A DNA stretch of 64,000 nt from Methanolobus profundi (GTDB lineage Archaea; Halobacteriota; Methanosarcinia; Methanosarcinales; Methanosarcinaceae): NCBI RefSeq assembly GCF_900114835.1, contig NZ_FOUJ01000003.1:358434-422433 (forward strand). The letters run 5' to 3'. A model generated the notes under the pieces. The model was not told the origin of the DNA. It made no database searches and saw only the letters and a program-made list of their open reading frames with translations. This document shows, piece by piece, positions 9,447 through 19,797 of this stretch (positions are counted from its first letter, which is position 1; every line of letters starts with the position of its first letter). The position numbers and the translations under genes are program-made.

Positions 9447-10928
9447 ATGTTCAAGAAAGTACTAATAGCCAACAGGGGTGAGATAGCCATACGCGCAATG
9501 CGTGCATGTCGTGAACTTGGCGTCCAGACCGTGGCAGTGTACTCTGAAGCCGATAAGAATGCTCTCTTTGCAAAATATGCAGATGAAGCATACCTTATAG
9601 GTCCTGCACCTTCAAGCCAGAGTTACCTGAACGGTGACAAGATAATAGAAATCGCACTTGAATGCGGAGCAGAAGGTATCCACCCAGGATACGGTTTCCT
9701 CTCCGAGAACAGTAAGTTCGCCCGCAAGTGCGAGGAAGTAGGTATCACATTCATAGGTCCATCAAGCAAAGCTATAGAGCAGATGGGAAGCAAGATCGCT
9801 GCAAGGAACACAATGATAGAGGCAGGTGTTCCAGTAGTACCCGGTATCAATGAAGCTATATCTGACCCGGATAAAGCAACAGATATTGCTGACGAGATCG
9901 GCTACCCGGTCATCATCAAGGCATCTGCCGGTGGTGGCGGAATAGGAATGAAGATAGTTCATTCCAGGGATGAGTTCAAAGGTGCACTTATTTCGATCCA
10001 GTCTGTAGCAGAATCTGCATTTGGAGATTCTACCGTATTCATAGAGAAATATGTGGAAGAACCAAGGCACATAGAGTTCCAGATACTTGCCGATAAATAC
10101 GGTGATGCGGTCTACGTTATGGAAAGAGAATGTTCCATACAGCGCAGACACCAGAAACTCATCGAAGAAGCACCGTCCCCTGTGATCACACCTGAGCTTC
10201 GTAAGAAGATGGGTGAGACCGCGGTGAAGGCTGCAAAGGCTATCGGATACGAAAATGCAGGAACTGTCGAGTTCCTCTATTCTAAAGGAGATTTCTATTT
10301 CCTTGAAGTGAACACCAGACTCCAGGTAGAACACACCATCAGTGAGATGATCACAGGTATCGACCTGGCAAAGCAGCAGCTCCATATCGCATGCGGAGAG
10401 AGATTACCATTCAAGCAGGAAGATATCAGCATCAGGGGATGGGCTATCGAATGCCGTATCAATGCTGAGGACCCTCTCAATGATTTCGCACCATCACCAG
10501 GCAAGATCAGAAGATACAGATCTGCCGGAGGACCAGGGATCAGGGTCGACAGTGGAGTCCACATGGGATATACCATCTCCCCCTATTATGATTCCATGAT
10601 CTCAAAGCTCTGTGCCTGGGGAAGTGACAGGAATGAAGCTATTGACAGAATGCAGCGTGCACTTTACGAGTACGTTGTAGTAGGTGTTACAACAAATATC
10701 CCATTCCACAAGGCAGTCCTCAGACATCCTGCGTTCAGGGAAGGAAAGCTCACTACCCACTTCATAGATGATCACAATATCATAGAGGAAGTGAAGAAGG
10801 TAGTAGAGGAAGATTCCGAAAGGGGCTCCACACTCGCATCCGCACTTGACACAAAGGACAAAAAAATAGCTGCTGCAACTGCTGCAGTTGGTTCTTATGT
10901 GAATGCTGCCAAAAAACAGACAAAGTAA
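9447..10928 (+). CDS. pycA: Pyruvate carboxylase subunit A (biotin carboxylase)
   Basis: The protein has 493 residues. It carboxylates the biotin on PycB with ATP and bicarbonate. The order is the usual biotin carboxylase one: an N-terminal pre-ATP-grasp domain ([20 protein letters not shown]), the ATP-grasp loop [12 protein letters not shown] near residue 160, the motif [20 protein letters not shown], and [10 protein letters not shown] around residue 290. About 45 extra residues after the carboxylase core are lysine-, alanine- and glutamate-rich. The gene follows pycB by 10 bp with the ribosome site GGTGAGCC and is plainly part of the same operon. Confidence 0.96.
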   Translation: MFKKVLIANRGEIAIRAMRACRELGVQTVAVYSEADKNALFAKYADEAYLIGPAPSSQSYLNGDKIIEIALECGAEGIHPGYGFLSENSKFARKCEEVGITFIGPSSKAIEQMGSKIAARNTMIEAGVPVVPGINEAISDPDKATDIADEIGYPVIIKASAGGGGIGMKIVHSRDEFKGALISIQSVAESAFGDSTVFIEKYVEEPRHIEFQILADKYGDAVYVMERECSIQRRHQKLIEEAPSPVITPELRKKMGETAVKAAKAIGYENAGTVEFLYSKGDFYFLEVNTRLQVEHTISEMITGIDLAKQQLHIACGERLPFKQEDISIRGWAIECRINAEDPLNDFAPSPGKIRRYRSAGGPGIRVDSGVHMGYTISPYYDSMISKLCAWGSDRNEAIDRMQRALYEYVVVGVTTNIPFHKAVLRHPAFREGKLTTHFIDDHNIIEEVKKVVEEDSERGSTLASALDTKDKKIAAATAAVGSYVNAAKKQTK

Positions 10929-10984
10929 TAAACCTTTGGCTACAATAGATTACATAGGTATGTACGGAACTTTCGTATGGTGGA

Positions 10985-11962
10985 ATGCCTGTGAATGACA
11001 ACAAGAAAGAGATCATAAGGTTGCTTAGGGGATCAGAAGGAAATCCGGTCTCTGGTCAGGAGATAGGAGAGAAACTTGGTATTACCAGAGCAATGGTCTG
11101 GAAATACATAAGGGGCCTTCGAAGAGAAGGATATGATATCCGCTCTTCCCCTAAAACAGGATATATACTTGATGCATGTCCGGACATAATTGATCCTGTG
11201 GAATTGAAAGGACTCCTGAAGACGAGCCTTGTAGGTAGTGAGATCAATTACTATTCTGTATTGGAATCAACCAATAACACCGCCAGAGAGATCGCCCAAA
11301 AGGCACCTGAAGGCACTGTCATCATTGCTGAGAAACAAAATAAAGGACGTGGGCGCCTGGGGACCGAATGGCAATCAGCATCAGGAGGAATCTGGATGTC
11401 CCTTATATTAAAACCTTCCATTCCGCTTGAGAATGTATCGAGGGTCACACTTGTTGCAGGTATTGCTGTCACCAATGCCTTGAGGAACATGGACATTGAC
11501 GCACATATCAAATGGCCTAATGACGTGCTTATCAGAGGCAAGAAGATATGCGGAATATTAACAGAAGTAAGTGCTGAAGTGCAGAAAGTAGACCATGTCA
11601 TACTTGGCATCGGCATCAATGCGAATGTTAAGTTGTCTGACCTCAGTGAAGATATCAGAAGGAACTCCACCAGCATATCCAATGAGATGGGAAAAGTGAT
11701 CGATAGGAATCGTTTTGTTGCCTCGCTCCTCTATGAGCTGGAACAACAATACATCATATTCAAAACAAAAAAATTCATTGACATTGTGGATGAATGGATC
11801 AACCTCTCTGATACCATTGGCAGAAATGTCAGGGTCACAACACCTAATAGAATAATAGAAGGTAAGGCAGTAGGGATCACTGAAAAGGGAGCACTTGTCA
11901 TCCTTGATGGGAACCATGAACGGCACGAGATCATCGCAGGTAACTGCCGTTACATCAACTGA
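10985..11962 (+). CDS. birA: Biotin-protein ligase with DNA-binding domain
   Basis: The protein has 325 residues. It makes biotinyl-AMP and attaches biotin to PycB, its obvious substrate next door. The first 65 residues are a winged HTH (VSGQEIGEKLGITRAMVWKYIRGL), making it a bifunctional BirA that could also repress transcription. The catalytic core shows the adenylate-binding loop KGRGRLGTEWQS and the motif KWPNDVLI, and a small C-terminal SH3-like domain follows. The start ATG lies behind GGTGG. The gap of 56 bp after pycA is consistent with co-transcription. Confidence 0.95.
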   Translation: MPVNDNKKEIIRLLRGSEGNPVSGQEIGEKLGITRAMVWKYIRGLRREGYDIRSSPKTGYILDACPDIIDPVELKGLLKTSLVGSEINYYSVLESTNNTAREIAQKAPEGTVIIAEKQNKGRGRLGTEWQSASGGIWMSLILKPSIPLENVSRVTLVAGIAVTNALRNMDIDAHIKWPNDVLIRGKKICGILTEVSAEVQKVDHVILGIGINANVKLSDLSEDIRRNSTSISNEMGKVIDRNRFVASLLYELEQQYIIFKTKKFIDIVDEWINLSDTIGRNVRVTTPNRIIEGKAVGITEKGALVILDGNHERHEIIAGNCRYIN

Positions 11963-11981
11963 CCGGTGAAGTGATCATTGT

Positions 11982-12569
11982 ATGCCATCCTTAAAAGGAA
12001 ATTGCAAGATAATCATTGCATTCCTGCTTTTTTTTTCGTTGATGGGTATTGCACTTGCAGAACCTACGATCATTAGGAGCTATAGTGAACATCTTGTTGT
12101 AAGAGATGCGGATACATTGCTAATAAACGGAACAGGTATTTTCCTGACAACTGGCGATTCATGGGATTTCTATCAGGGATATACTCTGAACATCAAAAGT
12201 GTCAACCTTGATAAAAAACAAGTTTGGGTCAAACTGCTGAACAACGATGAGCTTCTAGAGGAAGGAATACTCAGCGAAGGAGAAATATTAGTATATTCAA
12301 AGGAAGAACAGGAGATCCTTAACATCACGGTGGATACCATATACATAAGTCCGGAAGGAGAACTTATCACTTTCAAACCTGTGTACCAGCACCAGGATCC
12401 AGATCTCCCGGACCCGAGAATAGAAGAGGTTGAGGATAACAGCAGTCAGAACAATGACAACGTCTCTATAGTTGAGGATAACAGCAAACAAAGCAGTGGG
12501 TTCACAATATTACAGGCACTGGCAGGAATATCATTGATACTGCTATCCAGAAGCACTTTTACTAAATAA
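11982..12569 (+). CDS. Small secreted or membrane-anchored protein with one partial S-layer duplication domain
   Basis: The protein has 195 residues. It has an N-terminal signal peptide (hydrophobic IIIAFLLFFSLMGIALA). The middle part (SWDFYQGYTLNIKSVNLDKKQVWVKLLNNDELLEEG) resembles the Methanosarcinaceae S-layer duplication domain found four times in the 2092-residue protein of this window. An acidic linker and a short hydrophobic C-terminal segment (ILQALAGISLILLS) then lead to the end. It probably sits at the cell surface. No reason for its place behind birA is evident. The ribosome site GTGATC precedes the ATG. Confidence 0.7.
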   Translation: MPSLKGNCKIIIAFLLFFSLMGIALAEPTIIRSYSEHLVVRDADTLLINGTGIFLTTGDSWDFYQGYTLNIKSVNLDKKQVWVKLLNNDELLEEGILSEGEILVYSKEEQEILNITVDTIYISPEGELITFKPVYQHQDPDLPDPRIEEVEDNSSQNNDNVSIVEDNSKQSSGFTILQALAGISLILLSRSTFTK

Positions 12570-12598
12570 AAAAATCAATAGAAAAGAAAGAAAGATGA

Positions 12599-13522
12599 TC
12601 AGAACTTCAGATCTCCTTTCTCCATCAGAACCTTAAGGTCCTCAAGACTCAGACGTCCGCTCTTCTCAAGTTTCTCTTTGGCAACAACAAGGTGCTCTTC
12701 CTGTTTCTTGTCGTCCTTCTCTACCTGTATGTCATTGAGCTTCTCAAGGTAGATACCAAGCTCGTCCCTGAGCAGAGCGATCTTCTTCTTAAGCGGATCG
12801 ATCTTTTCCCTTATAGGTGCAGTGACAGCATACTTCTCAGATATCTGAGCATGTGCAGTATCAGCTGCCTTTCTGAGCTCATCTGCCTGATTGTACAGGT
12901 CGATCATCTCAAGATGGTGTTTCTGAGATTCCTCTGCAAGCTTGCCGATCTCATTCCCAAAGTCATCCCTTGAGTCAAAGACCTCTTTTGAAGCTTCGTA
13001 GGTTTCCCTCAATTGCTGATGGATAGAGTTAGCATCGAATGCTGCACCAAGTCTTTCTTTAAGGTCAAGTAATTTACCAAAAAGATCGATCTCATGTTTT
13101 AATGGAATATCAGCATTCAGGAAAATATCAATATCAGCAGCATAAGCTTTGGAGAGGGTCTCAACGCTACCTTTCGACATCTTGTTCAGGTCGTCCCTCT
13201 TTGATTTAAGATCGCTTATATTATCTGAGAACTGACGGGTCTTAGCATTGACCTCATTCCTTGAGGATTTCAAAGCAGCGATCTTTGCATTTATAGAATC
13301 CCTTTTGGACTTGGCATCTCTTGCCTTTGTAACAAGCCCTTTTACCTGGGAATTCAGACCATTACGTTTCTCTTTCAGGTCATCAGTGTTAGTACGATGC
13401 AGCTTGAGCTCGCGATATATACCCTTAAGTTCACGTTCATTATGACCTATCTCAGCCCTGAGATCATTGACCTTGTTCTTAAGGTCCTTCTCGCTCATTG
13501 AAGAAACATCTATCTCAGTCAT
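12599..13522 (-). CDS. Archaeal coiled-coil protein (COG1340-like)
   Basis: The protein has 307 residues and is almost wholly predicted coiled coil, rich in K, E, L and D heptads, with no membrane segment. It resembles the conserved archaeal coiled-coil family often misannotated as a phosphoserine phosphatase. Its start overlaps the stop of the preceding coiled-coil gene (ATGA at 13522-13519), so the two are translationally coupled and may form a complex. The position downstream of mcm and DUF424 hints at a chromosome-related or housekeeping role, but the function is unknown. Confidence 0.75.
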   Translation of the reverse strand: MTEIDVSSMSEKDLKNKVNDLRAEIGHNERELKGIYRELKLHRTNTDDLKEKRNGLNSQVKGLVTKARDAKSKRDSINAKIAALKSSRNEVNAKTRQFSDNISDLKSKRDDLNKMSKGSVETLSKAYAADIDIFLNADIPLKHEIDLFGKLLDLKERLGAAFDANSIHQQLRETYEASKEVFDSRDDFGNEIGKLAEESQKHHLEMIDLYNQADELRKAADTAHAQISEKYAVTAPIREKIDPLKKKIALLRDELGIYLEKLNDIQVEKDDKKQEEHLVVAKEKLEKSGRLSLEDLKVLMEKGDLKF

Positions 13523-14196
13523 GCTTTAACCTCTTCAGCATCATCTACAAGTGGTTGAGCTTCCCAATACTTCAGTGCTTCTTGATGGCTCTCCAATCTG
13601 TTCTCCAGCCATTTGTGCCTTGGAGCTATTTCTGCCATTTCCTTATCGAATGAAGCAATTGTATTGTTATAGTCCTCTTCAGAACAATCGATCGAACTCA
13701 ATTCTATTTTTGAACTTAAAGCTTCATTAATCCTTTCCTTCACAGTACCCAGGCTGTCGCTTATACCTGATGCCTTTGAAGCAAGTGAAGTAATTGCCTG
13801 GAGGATAGAATCCACCTGTGCTTTTTCTTCATCTACGGACAAAGAACCTTTCACCTTTGACAACTTCTCTTTTATGAGAGATACCTGTCTGGAAAGTTCC
13901 ATGTCACTGGAAACCTTAGAATCGATCTCATCAAGGGTTTTTTCTGCCTGATGGTAGAACAACTGCCTCTTTTCAGTTAGTATCTCTAATTTTTCCAGGA
14001 CCTCTTCTCTGTTCCTTTTGGAGGAATCGATACTTTCCTGAAGCTCTTTCAGCTTGTTCCCAAGTTGACCGAACTCATCATTATATTCGCCTAAGAGCTT
14101 CTTGTGCTTCTGCACAACTCCTTCAATTAGCTCTTTTCTTTCAAAGGTGCTTGGAGCTGTATTGTCTGCTCCTGTAACCGTCGTTTCATCGCTCAT
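13519..14196 (-). CDS. Coiled-coil protein of unknown function
   Basis: The protein has 225 residues, mostly coiled coil (KLKELQESIDSSKRNREEVLEKLEI), with a short polar N-terminus (MSDETTVTGADN). The ATG at 14196 is chosen because GAGGT lies six bases upstream; an earlier ATG at 14214 overlaps the DUF424 stop and lacks such a site. It is the first of two coupled coiled-coil genes and probably a partner of the second. No catalytic motif is visible. Confidence 0.75.
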   Translation of the reverse strand: MSDETTVTGADNTAPSTFERKELIEGVVQKHKKLLGEYNDEFGQLGNKLKELQESIDSSKRNREEVLEKLEILTEKRQLFYHQAEKTLDEIDSKVSSDMELSRQVSLIKEKLSKVKGSLSVDEEKAQVDSILQAITSLASKASGISDSLGTVKERINEALSSKIELSSIDCSEEDYNNTIASFDKEMAEIAPRHKWLENRLESHQEALKYWEAQPLVDDAEEVKA

Positions 14197-14213
14197 AACA
14201 AAACCTCGTAGCA

Positions 14214-14504
14214 TTATATCCTGAATATCTGGGCGTGTGCTACTTCATTAATGATCATAACATTGCTTTTATCAACAGCTCCGCACTTGACAGCACATGA
14301 TACTGCCTTTTCACCAAAGATGTTGATGTTCGTTGCCTTTGATATAACTTCAATGGCCTTTTCCTCAGATACGATATCTCCCTTGTAGAAATCCTCTGAT
14401 ACCGTAACAGAGATATTGCCTTCTTTAAGCGTTCTTCCTAACAGTTCTCTGTCACACAGAGCAACGATCGTGTTATCGCCTGACCGGTGGATCTTCAGAT
14501 ACAT
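14214..14504 (-). CDS. DUF424 family protein
   Basis: This 96-residue archaeal protein has the DUF424 pattern: MYLKIHRSGDNTIVALCDRELLGRTLKEG at the front and a C-terminal half with NIFGEKAVSCAVKCGAV. The biochemical role is not established. It lies 12 bp after mcm in the same direction and runs into the coiled-coil pair, so it is probably co-transcribed with the replicative helicase. Confidence 0.85.
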   Translation of the reverse strand: MYLKIHRSGDNTIVALCDRELLGRTLKEGNISVTVSEDFYKGDIVSEEKAIEVISKATNINIFGEKAVSCAVKCGAVDKSNVMIINEVAHAQIFRI

Positions 14505-14516
14505 ATGACCTCTCCT

Positions 14517-16607
14517 TCAAACTACCTTTACATGTTCCTTATCAGGTTTTATAAGATCACCGGAACGTCTCATCCTGGATATCAGGTCCTCTGCATGCTG
14601 ACGGTCTATATCCTGCTTCTGGGCTTCTGCATAGACCTCTTCCAGCGGAGCTTTTCCTCCCGGGTGTTTCTCACCGACCATCTTAATAATGTCCTTTATT
14701 ACCTTTATTCTGTCCCTCTGGCTCTTACTTGTTCCGGAAGCAATGACATCCACATCGAATGCACCGGTGTCCGGATCGACACCGACCTGCCTGAGACAGG
14801 AATAAACGATACGTGTTGTCCTTTTTGCATCTTCCATTGTAGCAATGTTGCTAAGCCTTAGACGTGCACTTGCTTCAGCAAGTCTGACAAGTGCTTCGAG
14901 CTGACGTGCGGTCACAGGGACAGGAGCATCCTTTCCCTCACCCATCCTACGCAGGTCCATGTAGAACTTGACAAGATGTTCACGTGCATCATCCTCCATC
15001 ACCGGGAAAATGTTCCTTCTGGAATAGGCAACATACTTACGGAGGAAATCAGGATCAATAACAGGTTTTATAACCTCCATATGATCATCCACCTGCTCCT
15101 GTGTGATGATACTCGAAGGAAGATTCTTACGCTGTTCGGAAAGTTCACCTGCATAATGGGATTTAAGAATATGCTTTGCGATCCTGGAATCCATATCCTC
15201 GTTCGGAGTGTCCAGCATGACAAATATCATATCGAATCTTGATATCAGAGCAGGAGGCATGTTTATCTGCTGGGCTATACCCTCATACCTGTCAAAACGA
15301 CCGTACTTTGGATTGGCAGCACCAAGAAGTGCACATCGGGATTTCAAAGTTGCAAGGATACCCGCCTTGGCAACACTGATCGTCTGCTGTTCCATTGCTT
15401 CGTGGAGCGCACTCTTATCTTCAGTGCTCATCTTGTCCATTTCGTCCACTGCGGCAATACCCATGTCTGCCATTACAAGCGCACCGGCTTCCAGTGTCCA
15501 GCGACCGTCACCAAGATCATCACGCACTGCTGCAGCAGTAAGACCACTGGATGATGCACTCTTACCTGATGCAAATACACCACGAGGAGAGAGTTTTACC
15601 ATATAACGGAGCAACTGACTCTTTGCAACACCCGGATCACCCATGAAGAGCATGTGAATATCACCACGAACCCTGGAACCATCCGGCAGATGCTTGGCAA
15701 CACCTGAGAATAACTGGAGTGAAAGTGCTTCTTTAACCTCATCGTAACCATAGATAGATGGAGCGATGGAACCGATCACCTTTTTGTACACTTCGGGGTC
15801 ACGGCTCAGAGCAAGGATCTGTTCCTCTTCTTCCGGAGAGATCTCAAGCTCATCGAACTCCAGATCCATGTATTCGATGGAATTCGCATGCAGGACAAGA
15901 TCATAGAAAGGAGATTTACCTTCCCTTGTGGTCCTCTGATGCGAACGCAGTACACCATTGATAATAACACGGTCACCTGGTTTCACAATACCTGCCAGAT
16001 CATCCTCGATATCCACATCCAGACTCTGAGGCTGTGATCCTCCCTTGAGGTTCTCAGGTGATTCCTGTATCTGGAGCTTTTGGGCATCGACAAAAACAGA
16101 TTGATTAACGAGTATCTTAAATGGACCTTTTCGACCACAGGTCTCATTCTCACACTCTACAGGTTCAATGAACTTGACCTCGTTCTGAGGAACCATTGTA
16201 ACGTGTTCACATCGCATACACTGGAACGCAGCATTGAGAACCTTAGGACGGACCTCTGTAGCCTTACGGATCATACCTTCGATCGCAACGAACTGCAGAA
16301 GATGCTTACTTCGGAGATCCCTGTTAGGTATCTTATTAGGGACCTTTGTGAAACGTACCTTTGCATCGATAAGGCTCTTCTCAACAGGAAGATCTATCTG
16401 CTGGAGTGCATTGTCTGCACTGGGCAGCACCTCATCAGGATTGAAAAGCAGCTCATTGGCAATTTCCCTGTCGAATACCTCAAGATCGTAGAAATCTACT
16501 TCCAGACTGCGCTGGTCAGGATAGTTGTTAGCGAGCTGCAGGATACTATCCCAATAATATTTCTTAAGGAACACTACGAATTTTTCGTCCCACTTACCTT
16601 CTGTCAT
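14517..16607 (-). CDS. mcm: Replicative DNA helicase MCM
   Basis: The protein has 696 residues. It is the hexameric 3'-5' helicase that opens replication forks. The N-terminal domain holds a zinc-binding site (CMRCEH, then CENETCGRKG). The AAA+ domain has Walker A GDPGVAKSQLLRY, Walker B AAVDEMDKM and the arginine-finger motif SRFDMIF. A winged-helix domain occupies the last 80 residues. The length is normal for archaeal MCM and no intein is present. It lies downstream of trmJ and upstream of DUF424 on the same strand. Confidence 0.97.
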   Translation of the reverse strand: MTEGKWDEKFVVFLKKYYWDSILQLANNYPDQRSLEVDFYDLEVFDREIANELLFNPDEVLPSADNALQQIDLPVEKSLIDAKVRFTKVPNKIPNRDLRSKHLLQFVAIEGMIRKATEVRPKVLNAAFQCMRCEHVTMVPQNEVKFIEPVECENETCGRKGPFKILVNQSVFVDAQKLQIQESPENLKGGSQPQSLDVDIEDDLAGIVKPGDRVIINGVLRSHQRTTREGKSPFYDLVLHANSIEYMDLEFDELEISPEEEEQILALSRDPEVYKKVIGSIAPSIYGYDEVKEALSLQLFSGVAKHLPDGSRVRGDIHMLFMGDPGVAKSQLLRYMVKLSPRGVFASGKSASSSGLTAAAVRDDLGDGRWTLEAGALVMADMGIAAVDEMDKMSTEDKSALHEAMEQQTISVAKAGILATLKSRCALLGAANPKYGRFDRYEGIAQQINMPPALISRFDMIFVMLDTPNEDMDSRIAKHILKSHYAGELSEQRKNLPSSIITQEQVDDHMEVIKPVIDPDFLRKYVAYSRRNIFPVMEDDAREHLVKFYMDLRRMGEGKDAPVPVTARQLEALVRLAEASARLRLSNIATMEDAKRTTRIVYSCLRQVGVDPDTGAFDVDVIASGTSKSQRDRIKVIKDIIKMVGEKHPGGKAPLEEVYAEAQKQDIDRQHAEDLISRMRRSGDLIKPDKEHVKVV

Positions 16608-16692
16608 GTTTACACTAATTATTTAAAGATCATTTAGGAAATGCAACATAGGTTTCAAATGATATGAACATTTCGAAACGCATCCCTATCGG

Positions 16693-17424
16693 TCAATCAT
16701 CATTCGCAGCCGACGTACCCTGTTGTTCATCTTCAGCTTGACAGGTCCTTTGTACCTTGCGCAGGATACCACGAAGTGTCTGTACTTCACGGGGCATCAG
16801 ACATGCCCTTCCAAATATCCTCCTTAGCATAAGATCGGTCTTTTCCTTCTTATGCTCCGGATAATCAATATCATCCAGAAGCTCTGAAAGATGATCATAT
16901 AATAGCCTGATATCGAACGGATCGGCAAGAGGAGTATCACCTGACACTATGGAACTGAACTCATAGAGAACAACTGCCACTGCATGGGACAGATTCATGA
17001 CCGGATATACATCTGATGTAGGAATGGTCATTATCATATCGCACTTCTTGAGCTCCTCTTTTGTAAAGCCGTTATCTTCCCTTCCAAAAAGTACTGCTAC
17101 CTTCCCATCAATACCTGACAGGCGATCTTTCATTTCTCCAGGAGTATAACCCGGAACTCTCAAGTGAAGATCGAACCTGGACCCTGCTATACCGGTAGTA
17201 CCTATTACAATACTGCAATCTTCAATGGCCTCTTCGAGAGAGGAGACTTTCCTGGCACTTTCCAGCAGGTCCCTTGCATGAGAGGACATTGCTCTTGCTT
17301 CACCCTCCAGTTTGCAGGGATTTACAAGTATAAGGTCTGAGAAACCAAAATTCTTCATCGCCCTTGTGACAGAGCCGACATTCCCCTGATAAAGAGGTTC
17401 AACGAGTACTACTCTAAGGTCCAT
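16693..17424 (-). CDS. trmJ: tRNA 2'-O-methyltransferase TrmJ (SpoU family)
   Basis: The protein has 243 residues and is a SPOUT-fold methyltransferase that modifies the ribose of position 32 in tRNA. Family motifs are visible: VVLVEPLYQGNVGSVTRAMKNFG at the start, GTTG near residue 83, VLFGREDNGFTKEEL, and MNLSHAVAVVLYE in the SAM-binding knot. The frame is open 20 codons further upstream, but homology begins at MDLRVVLVEP (ATG 17424). It is divergent from hdrE and precedes mcm on the minus strand. Confidence 0.88.
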   Translation of the reverse strand: MDLRVVLVEPLYQGNVGSVTRAMKNFGFSDLILVNPCKLEGEARAMSSHARDLLESARKVSSLEEAIEDCSIVIGTTGIAGSRFDLHLRVPGYTPGEMKDRLSGIDGKVAVLFGREDNGFTKEELKKCDMIMTIPTSDVYPVMNLSHAVAVVLYEFSSIVSGDTPLADPFDIRLLYDHLSELLDDIDYPEHKKEKTDLMLRRIFGRACLMPREVQTLRGILRKVQRTCQAEDEQQGTSAANDD

Positions 17425-17484
17425 ATTGTGCGTACAACCTACTGCTTCTTTTTGTTTTTTGCCTACATAAGCGAGTAACGGCAT

Positions 17485-17684
17485 ATAAGCTTAATTAAAC
17501 CTCATAAGCCACTGTGTGAGATATGGGCACAACAATAAGCCTCCCGATATAGATTTTATCGATGAAAATGTTTAAATAATATCGAGACCACAATCATGCA
17601 AACCAAACCGGTTACTTATAAGTAAAAAATGAAATAATTTTTCTTGTAATAGTTATACTTATATCGATATCAGGAGAAAACTAA
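17485..17684. other. Divergent promoter region between trmJ and hdrE
   Basis: It contains the hdrED promoter (palindromic TATA at 17612-17625 next to AACCGGTT) and the hdrE ribosome site AGGAG. No ORF is present. Confidence 0.6.
17612..17625 (+). promoter_or_regulatory. Palindromic TATA element of hdrED
   Basis: TTACTTATAAGTAA is a perfect 14-bp palindrome with a TATA core. It lies about 65 bp before hdrE and would place the transcript start near 17645. Confidence 0.45.
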
Positions 17685-18479
17685 ATGTCTATGGAGTATT
17701 TTGCAGGCGTGAGTGACGCCTTAAGACTTACTTTTGTGCAGGTAATGATCATGGCAAACCTGTCCATTGGTATTTTTATTATAGGAATGTATATAAACTT
17801 AAAGAAGTGGGGAATGGGCTCCACAGGCTATGGAGATGCACCTTCAAAAAGCATCCTGGCCTTCCCTAAGATGCTTATGTACCAGATGAGTGAACATGCC
17901 CATGTCCACAACCAATCTGTTCTGGAAACTTTTGTACTTGACATCGTCTTCCAGAGAAGGATCCTGAGAAGAAGCCCCCTCAGATGGTTCATGCACTTCA
18001 CAATTTTCGTAGGATGGTCTTCACTTTGTATCATGTCCATCGCAATGTTCGCAGTAGAAATGATACACATGATAGGAGAAGCTGCAGGTATTCACGAGTT
18101 CCCAACCCTGTTGACACCTATATACTTCAGAGAATTCCTCTCATTACCAAATGACGTATTCAGTTACATCTTGCTTGTTGGTATCATCATTGCAATATAC
18201 AGAAGATTGTTCGTTGTCAAGGCAAGAGAAGCAACCATTGCTTATGACTCCATACTTCTCATCGGACTTACCATAATCACCGTAACAGGATTTGTGGCAG
18301 ATGGAATCAGGAACGGTACCTTCTGGGGCCTGGGACTTCACTATGAATATGCACCACCAGCAGCACTCTTCCACGTTGTGATCTCACTGCTGTTCTGTAT
18401 CGCATACATCCCATTCAGCAAATACATCCACATGATCGCAATACCACTCGCACTCCTTGCAAACAAGGGAGGAGAATAA
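17685..18479 (+). CDS. hdrE: Heterodisulfide reductase subunit E (membrane cytochrome b)
   Basis: The protein has 264 residues with about five hydrophobic helices. It is the b-type cytochrome that takes electrons from methanophenazine and passes them to HdrD for reduction of CoM-S-S-CoB, the last step of methanogenesis in cytochrome-containing methanogens. It matches the NarI-like HdrE family, with a conserved soluble segment around residues 55-100 ([15 protein letters not shown]). The ATG follows AGGAG. Translation is coupled to hdrD, whose ATG is one base after the TAA. Confidence 0.95.
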   Translation: MSMEYFAGVSDALRLTFVQVMIMANLSIGIFIIGMYINLKKWGMGSTGYGDAPSKSILAFPKMLMYQMSEHAHVHNQSVLETFVLDIVFQRRILRRSPLRWFMHFTIFVGWSSLCIMSIAMFAVEMIHMIGEAAGIHEFPTLLTPIYFREFLSLPNDVFSYILLVGIIIAIYRRLFVVKAREATIAYDSILLIGLTIITVTGFVADGIRNGTFWGLGLHYEYAPPAALFHVVISLLFCIAYIPFSKYIHMIAIPLALLANKGGE

Positions 18480-18480
18480 A

Positions 18481-19725
18481 ATGGCAAAACGTGAACCTTC
18501 AATTAATACAGAGAACTTTACAGCAGTTCAGCTTATGGAGCTTGACTCATGCAGTCGCTGTGGCGAATGTGTGGAATGGTGTCCAACATACGATGCATCC
18601 GGACAGGATCCCGGACTTGCACCAAGGGACAAGATCCTCAGGTGGAGAGAGTACATGAACAAGTCCTACGGACTTCGTGCAAAGCTCTTTGGTCCAAAAG
18701 CAATTCCAGAAGAAGAGATCGAGCAGTTCAAAGACGATGTATACGGCTGTACAACATGCGGTATGTGTGCAACGGTCTGTGAATCAGCTATCAACACAGT
18801 AGAACTCTGGGAATCCATGCGTGCAAACCTTGTAAAGCGTGGAAACGGTCCATTCGGTAAGCAGGGTGCTTTCCTCAAGCTCATCGGAGAGTACAAGAAC
18901 CCTTACATGGAAGACAACAAGAACAGAACCAACTGGTTCCCTGAGGACATCAAGGTCGAAGACAAGGCAGAGATCCTTTACTTCGGAGGATGTACCGCAG
19001 AGCTCAAGCAGAGAAAGCTTGCACTGGCAACAACACGTCTGCTCAACAAGCTTGACATAAAGTTCACAATGCTTGGCGAAGACGAGATATGCTGTGGTTC
19101 AGCACTTATCAGGACAGGTCAGTACTTTATCAACGACACTGCAAAGGTCAATGCTCAGAAGAACATCGACAACATCAAGGCAAAGGGTGCAAAGATCGTA
19201 CTCTACGCATGTGCAGGATGTTTCAGAGCATCACTCATCGACTGGCCAAGACTTACCGGAAAGGAACTTCCATTTAAGGTAATGCACATCACACAGTACC
19301 TTCAGGGCCTTATCGAGAAGGGAGAGATCAACTGGGAGAAGTCCATTGACAAGACCGTCACATACCACGACCCATGTCACCTTGGACGTCACGTAGGTGT
19401 CTTCGAACCACCAAGAGCTGTACTTGAAGCAATTCCAGGTATTCAGTTCATTGAAATGGAAAGGATCGAAGAGAACCAGCGCTGCTGTGGAGCTGGCGGT
19501 GGTGTGAAGGCAGGTATCCCTGACCTTGCACTCGGTGTCGCTTCAACACGTGTCGAAGATGCACTTGCAACAAAAGCAGAACTTCTTTCAAGTGCCTGCC
19601 CATTCTGTAAGAGAAACCTCAGTGACGGAAGGGACGCAATAGGCGCAAAGGAACTTGAAGTTGAGGACGTTGTCGTTCTTGCTGCTGAAGCAATGGGAAT
19701 CGACCTCAGCGACGCACCAGAGTGA
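18481..19725 (+). CDS. hdrD: Heterodisulfide reductase subunit D (catalytic)
   Basis: The protein has 414 residues. It reduces the heterodisulfide CoM-S-S-CoB. Two [4Fe-4S] ferredoxin-type motifs are near the N-terminus ([12 protein letters not shown] and [12 protein letters not shown]). Two CCG domains follow ([12 protein letters not shown] with CAGC, and [11 protein letters not shown] with CPFC), which bind the noncubane clusters of the active site. The start is the ATG at 18481 next to GGAGAATAA; the frame is open a little further upstream inside hdrE. A hairpin terminator overlaps the stop codon. Confidence 0.97.
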   Translation: MAKREPSINTENFTAVQLMELDSCSRCGECVEWCPTYDASGQDPGLAPRDKILRWREYMNKSYGLRAKLFGPKAIPEEEIEQFKDDVYGCTTCGMCATVCESAINTVELWESMRANLVKRGNGPFGKQGAFLKLIGEYKNPYMEDNKNRTNWFPEDIKVEDKAEILYFGGCTAELKQRKLALATTRLLNKLDIKFTMLGEDEICCGSALIRTGQYFINDTAKVNAQKNIDNIKAKGAKIVLYACAGCFRASLIDWPRLTGKELPFKVMHITQYLQGLIEKGEINWEKSIDKTVTYHDPCHLGRHVGVFEPPRAVLEAIPGIQFIEMERIEENQRCCGAGGGVKAGIPDLALGVASTRVEDALATKAELLSSACPFCKRNLSDGRDAIGAKELEVEDVVVLAAEAMGIDLSDAPE

Positions 19726-19758
19726 TCCCCATCACTCTACTTTCTTTTTATTTTTAGG
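19719..19758 (+). terminator. Hairpin and T-rich terminator of hdrED
   Basis: AGAGTGAT-CCCC-ATCACTCT gives an 8-bp perfect stem (19719-19738), followed by a T-rich tract. The hdrD stop codon lies inside the left arm. Confidence 0.7.
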
Positions 19759-19797
19759 GCAAGTTGAATATATCTGATCGTACAATTTACTTTTCTC